The translations under genes and the position numbers were made by a program. The notes under the pieces were generated by a model. It searched no databases and was not told the origin of the DNA. It saw nothing but the letters and a program-made list of their open reading frames with translations. From the NCBI GenBank assembly GCA_026395105.1, contig JAPLZH010000024.1:1-26490 (forward strand): a stretch of 26,490 nt of DNA. Reading direction: 5' to 3'. This document shows positions 23,701 to 26,490 of this stretch, piece by piece (within the stretch, counting starts at the first letter, position 1; each line of letters starts with the position of its first letter). Source of the stretch: Candidatus Tayloriibacteriota bacterium. GTDB taxonomy: Bacteria; Patescibacteriota; Minisyncoccia; Phycocordibacterales; PALSA-1337.

Positions 23701-24087
23701 ATGCCTTTTTCCTTTTGGACATTTATTATAGCTCTATTAGGAATCATTGCGATGATACTCTTTAAGGTATGGGAGCTTAAGTCTGGAAAGGCTACGCTTT
23801 TAGCACATTTGACTTCTAAGACGAATCATATCGCTCATCATGGTCGTGAGAGGGTTTTCTCATTTTTCAGAACATTTAATAGAAGGAATGTCTTTCACTG
23901 GGCTGTTACTTTCGCGCATGGCCTCCTAATAGCCTGGAATAGTTCCATTAAATGGGTCAGAGGACTACTTCTCCGATATTCGCATTCTAGGCGCCTTATA
24001 GAGGCTGTGAGAGGCAGATATGAATTAGCGCAAAGAAGGGAAGCGTCGCCATTTCTGAAAAAGATTGAACATGAAAGGAATATGTAG
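23701..24087 (+). CDS. Small membrane protein, unknown function
   Basis: A 128-residue protein starting 9 bases after tsf. One N-terminal transmembrane helix (about 5-22; WTFIIALLGIIAMILF) is followed by a strongly basic, His/Arg/Trp-rich cytoplasmic-looking region and a possible second amphipathic segment (FHWAVTFAHGLLIAW). I do not recognise a domain. Position after tsf suggests co-transcription. The promoter of the tRNA gene begins inside its 3' end. Confidence 0.65.
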   Translation: MPFSFWTFIIALLGIIAMILFKVWELKSGKATLLAHLTSKTNHIAHHGRERVFSFFRTFNRRNVFHWAVTFAHGLLIAWNSSIKWVRGLLLRYSHSRRLIEAVRGRYELAQRREASPFLKKIEHERNM

Positions 24088-24093
24088 TATATT
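24065..24093 (+). promoter_or_regulatory. Promoter of tRNA-Thr
   Basis: TTGAAC (24065-24070), 17-bp spacer, TATATT (24088-24093). Start near 24100, leaving a 5' leader of about 50 nt that holds a 5-bp hairpin (24127-24131 with 24140-24144) before the mature 5' end, to be removed by RNase P. Confidence 0.6.
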
Positions 24094-24149
24094 AGTTTCC
24101 GTGCTGTTCAGTTAGTTCGGTGAGGGGCACACGGCGAGATGTGCATAGT

Positions 24150-24225
24150 GCCACCTTAGCTCAGTTGGTAGAGCAACGCTTTTGTAAAGCGAAGGTCCTC
24201 AGTTCAAGTCTGAGAGGTGGCTCCA
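24150..24225 (+). tRNA. tRNA-Thr (anticodon UGU)
   Basis: A 76-nt cloverleaf: acceptor GCCACCT/AGGTGGC, D arm GCTC-AGTTGGTA-GAGC, anticodon loop TTTGTAA with TGT at 34-36, variable AGGTC, T arm CTCAG-TTCAAGT-CTGAG, discriminator T73 and an encoded CCA. The outermost anticodon-stem pair is an A-A mismatch (27-43). UGU reads ACA and, by wobble, other Thr codons. Confidence 0.95.
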
Positions 24226-24234
24226 GAATCAGAC

Positions 24235-24262
24235 ATTATCTAGAGCTAAATAATCTTTTTTC
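24235..24262 (+). terminator. Weak terminator after tRNA-Thr
   Basis: ATTAT (24235-24239) can pair with ATAAT (24250-24254), extended imperfectly by TAG/CTA, followed by CTTTTTTCTT. The stem is AT-rich and weak. Confidence 0.3.
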
Positions 24263-24278
24263 TTAATTATTTTAATTA

Positions 24279-24287
24279 TGGTATTAT
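24279..24287 (+). promoter_or_regulatory. Extended -10 of the AAA+ gene, leaderless spacing
   Basis: TGG-TATTAT at 24279-24287 with 6 bases to ATG 24294. The -35 region is poor. Confidence 0.55.
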
Positions 24288-24293
24288 ATTCTT

Positions 24294-25076
24294 ATGGAAA
24301 GAATACCAAATCAAAATTCAGAAGATACGAAAAATTTTCACGAAATATCCGAGGAAAGGAAAGAGCTTCGCAAAGCTACTGCTGAGCTTAACGGTAGAGG
24401 TGCTATTTTTGACAAACATTATAAAAAACCATTAGCCGAGGCGAATAAGCAGGCTGGTGAATTTAAGGTTGTTGATTTTGGCAGTTTGAAGGGTGCTAAG
24501 GAAGCTTTGAAAAAACAAAAAGCTGAAAACGAAGAGGAAGTCCTGGCCGACAGGGCTAATATTGATTATGAACAAATTTTGAAGGTTACGCCTGAAGTAG
24601 GTGAAGTGCAGGGAATAATGGAAAATGTTGCTGACTTGAAAGATTTCAGAATGAGGAGAATGTTTGAATTATTAAGCCCAAAAACATCAGTATCTGTTAA
24701 AGAAAGAAATAAGTTGGTACTTAAAACTGTTAAAGAGGAAATAAAAGCTGAAGAAGAAAAGCTTTCCAAAACTGACCCACTTATTTTACGCCAGGCTGAA
24801 CTCATTGAATATAAAGAAAATCTAGCCAAGAGCGGACATATCTGCATTACGCCAAATGTAGAAAGGGATTTGGAAGCGATAGGTGACAGGATGCTTACTG
24901 GTAAGCCAATGTTTCTTCATGGCCCAACTGGAACTGGTAAAACTTCTCTGGCTCGTTTTGCCACTACGCATTTTACTGGCAAAGACTCAGAAATGGTTTT
25001 TTGTAATCCGCAGACTAAAGAAAGTAATGTTTGGGGAAAAACTGGTATAAAGCCAGCCAAAGGCGGAGCGATATAA
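24294..25076 (+). CDS. MoxR-like AAA+ ATPase, N-terminal part (Walker A)
   Basis: A 260-codon reading frame ending at TAA 25074-25076. Residues 1 to about 185 form a charged helical region of unknown function. The AAA+ domain then begins, with Walker A G-P-T-G-T-G-K-T-S (210-218) and the beta2 region (MVFCNPQTKESNVWG). It stops just before Walker B. The next frame continues the same domain in the same reading frame, so this is one gene interrupted by a single in-frame stop. On its own the product would lack Walker B and sensor residues and could not hydrolyse ATP normally. MoxR-type ATPases remodel or activate partner proteins; no partner gene is seen here. Confidence 0.7.
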   Translation: MERIPNQNSEDTKNFHEISEERKELRKATAELNGRGAIFDKHYKKPLAEANKQAGEFKVVDFGSLKGAKEALKKQKAENEEEVLADRANIDYEQILKVTPEVGEVQGIMENVADLKDFRMRRMFELLSPKTSVSVKERNKLVLKTVKEEIKAEEEKLSKTDPLILRQAELIEYKENLAKSGHICITPNVERDLEAIGDRMLTGKPMFLHGPTGTGKTSLARFATTHFTGKDSEMVFCNPQTKESNVWGKTGIKPAKGGAI

Positions 25077-25079
25077 ACC

Positions 25080-26375
25080 GTGGAAATTTACGGACCGCTT
25101 GCTAAAGCTATGATAGACGGCAAGGCAGTTATTTTCGATGAGTTCACCGCTTTGCCAAAAGAGCAGATGGTTTTTATTAAAGGTGTTTTTAATGCAAAAG
25201 TGGGGGATAGGATAAATATTGTGGGTAATGGTATTGTTGAAATTGCTCCAGGTTTTCAAATGATTTTTACGGCAAACCTAAAATCCGAGAAAAATCCCGA
25301 AAGGCAGGATTTACCGCCGGAAATCGCTCGTGAATTTGAACAAAATAACCTAGAAGTAAAATATACCAAGCCAGATGAGGCTTATGATATTATGCTTTCC
25401 CGTTTGTTAAACCGAGATGGTTCTATAGACATGTCATTTTATGATTTGAATACCACTTTGCCAAATTTATGCAAGGTAATGTCTGAAATCCAGGAAAGTT
25501 ATACTAATGAAACCGATAAGGAAGTAGCTAGAAGGGCTGGAGTGATGGACGCTTCTGGGAAAGTTTATTCTTTGAAGAAATTTGTTATGACGCAGGGTTC
25601 CGTGGAGGCTATTTTATCTTCATGGCTGATTGAAAAACAAACTGGTCGACAGGAAAGGAGTTTTGCCGAATTTTTGGATGAGAGATTTAAGACCGCTCTG
25701 ACTTTCAAAGAATATTCCAAAGAAGACCGAGTTTTAGTAGCTAAAATTCTAGCATCAAAAGGTTTTTTGCTTACGCTTGATCCAAAAGAATTAGATTTAC
25801 CAGAAGATATTTTCAGGCTAAATGCTATCAAAGCGATACGTGGAGAAGACGCCGTGACTGAACTCCAAAAAGAAAGCGGGGAGGTAAAACATTTAACATT
25901 AAAAGAGGTAGCGATGCTTGACCCTTTTGGTAAGAGAGCAGAGATATTAAAAGGCCAAGCAGAAGCACTTTTAGGTGATGAAGAAACTGAAAAAGGGGAC
26001 GATTTTAGTAAGAACCTTAGGAAAAAATTAAAAGGAAAATCAAGAAAGAATCAGGAAGCACTTAATCCAGAGTCTATTAAGACCGAATTTTCTTCATTTC
26101 TTATAGAGACATATAAAATATGGAGTATCTCTGATGAGGAAATAAAAAATGCCGTTATACGTCCAGAGATAATTGATCCTAAAACAGAAGATTATAAAGC
26201 CCGCCAAAATGATGTGGATGTTTCTAAATTTGGTGAATTTACACTGAATCCTGATACCCAAGGCTTAGACTTTGAAGCACTTAAAGATAAGATTTTTATA
26301 CCTGATCTATCATCCTTAATCGGTAGACCTCTAAGTGAAGTGGCAAAATATCGTAACCCCTCACACCCCTTTTAA
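25080..26375 (+). CDS. MoxR-like AAA+ ATPase, C-terminal part (Walker B onward)
   Basis: A 431-codon frame that can begin at GTG 25080, two codons after the stop of the preceding part and in the same phase. It holds Walker B (AVIFDEF, D20-E21), sensor 1 (MIFTANL), an Arg-finger-like EIAREFE, and then the lid and a long helical C-terminus of unknown function. Translation could restart at the GTG, giving a split ATPase in two chains, but no Shine-Dalgarno is present. The simplest reading is a nonsense mutation or sequencing error in a gene of about 693 codons. The C-terminus appears natural, though a frameshift cannot be excluded. Confidence 0.7.
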   Translation: MEIYGPLAKAMIDGKAVIFDEFTALPKEQMVFIKGVFNAKVGDRINIVGNGIVEIAPGFQMIFTANLKSEKNPERQDLPPEIAREFEQNNLEVKYTKPDEAYDIMLSRLLNRDGSIDMSFYDLNTTLPNLCKVMSEIQESYTNETDKEVARRAGVMDASGKVYSLKKFVMTQGSVEAILSSWLIEKQTGRQERSFAEFLDERFKTALTFKEYSKEDRVLVAKILASKGFLLTLDPKELDLPEDIFRLNAIKAIRGEDAVTELQKESGEVKHLTLKEVAMLDPFGKRAEILKGQAEALLGDEETEKGDDFSKNLRKKLKGKSRKNQEALNPESIKTEFSSFLIETYKIWSISDEEIKNAVIRPEIIDPKTEDYKARQNDVDVSKFGEFTLNPDTQGLDFEALKDKIFIPDLSSLIGRPLSEVAKYRNPSHPF

Positions 26376-26437
26376 GTAAGCCGTCATCGTGCTTTCTGGT
26401 ACTGTGTATAACAACACAAGTATTCATCTAGCCACCA

Positions 26438-26446
26438 TGGTAGAAT
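26438..26446 (+). promoter_or_regulatory. Extended -10, near-leaderless
   Basis: TGG-TAGAAT at 26438-26446, with 10 bases to ATG 26457. It predicts a leader of only a few bases for the gene running off the window. Confidence 0.4.
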
Positions 26447-26456
26447 ACATGACGTA

Positions 26457-26490
26457 ATGAGACTAACTGACATTGAAATTAAAGCTAGGA
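26457..26490 (+). CDS. Start of a gene truncated by the window edge
   Basis: ATG at 26457 opens a frame reading MRLTDIEIKAR to the end of the window. The only support is the -10 placed 10 bases upstream. No function can be given. Confidence 0.35.
   Translation, partial: MRLTDIEIKAR

Noticed and set aside
24150..24293. tRNA-Thr as an attachment site for an integrated element carrying the AAA+ gene
   Set aside because: No repeat of the tRNA 3' end and no integrase are visible in the window.
24294..26375. Stop codon recoding to explain the split AAA+ gene
   Set aside because: The codon is TAA, while known recoding in related lineages concerns TGA; TAA ends many other genes here and RF1, which reads TAA, is present.
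1..26490. CRISPR arrays, rRNA genes, transposase or integrase genes
   Set aside because: No regularly spaced direct repeats, no rRNA-like stretch, and no reading frame with transposase or recombinase motifs were seen.

Overview
The window looks like part of a small, AT-leaning genome of a Candidate Phyla Radiation bacterium (Patescibacteria, plausibly a Parcubacteria-type lineage). This is inference from gene content and style: a bacterial protein O-mannosyltransferase next to a huge secreted Ser/Thr/Pro-rich protein, a fermentative 2-oxoacid:ferredoxin oxidoreductase plus ADP-forming acyl-CoA synthetase, a short EF-Ts and RF1, tightly packed genes, and almost no Shine-Dalgarno sequences. The standard bacterial code (table 11) fits: TGA is a stop and conserved genes contain no in-frame TGA.

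Layout. 1-1546: a short structured leader or small RNA with a terminator, then an AbiEi/AbiEii (type IV) toxin-antitoxin pair. 1632-5694: a secreted M64-like metallopeptidase with IPT/TIG and Ig-like domains on a Thr/Pro-rich stalk, followed by a GT39 mannosyltransferase that could glycosylate such a stalk. 5721-10447: korA-korB-acd, an energy module (2-oxoacid to acyl-CoA to acid, with reduced ferredoxin and ATP). 10497-11357: an MntA/HepT (type VII) toxin-antitoxin pair. 15163 down to 11349, minus strand: iscS - iscU-like - nfu - ferredoxin - FAD-dependent reductase, a compact Fe-S assembly operon with its own apparent electron supply. 15266-19385: ribosomal protein bL25, a coiled-coil lytic transglycosylase, and a MacB/FtsX-like permease with its LolD-like ATPase. 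19456-20700: bL31 and release factor 1. 20719-21564, minus: an AT-rich HEISH putative metallopeptidase. 21600-22345: an odd non-standard stretch holding two oppositely directed terminators, a tiny Cys-rich reading frame, ambiguous open frames on both strands, and a 115-bp element with perfect 30-bp inverted repeats. 22346-24087: rpsB, tsf and a small membrane protein. 24150-24225: tRNA-Thr(UGU). 24294-26375: a MoxR-like AAA+ ATPase split by one in-frame stop codon between Walker A and Walker B. 26457-end: the first codons of another gene.

The most general signal is promoter placement. For most genes that begin a transcription unit, a recognisable -10 box (often with an upstream TGn, sometimes with a -35 at 17 bp) ends only 6-10 bases before the start codon, so transcription should begin at or within a few bases of the start codon. 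This predicts leaderless or near-leaderless mRNAs on both strands and decides several start codons (195, 10497, 15990, 19456, 21564). All functions here are read from motifs by eye; no database search was possible.
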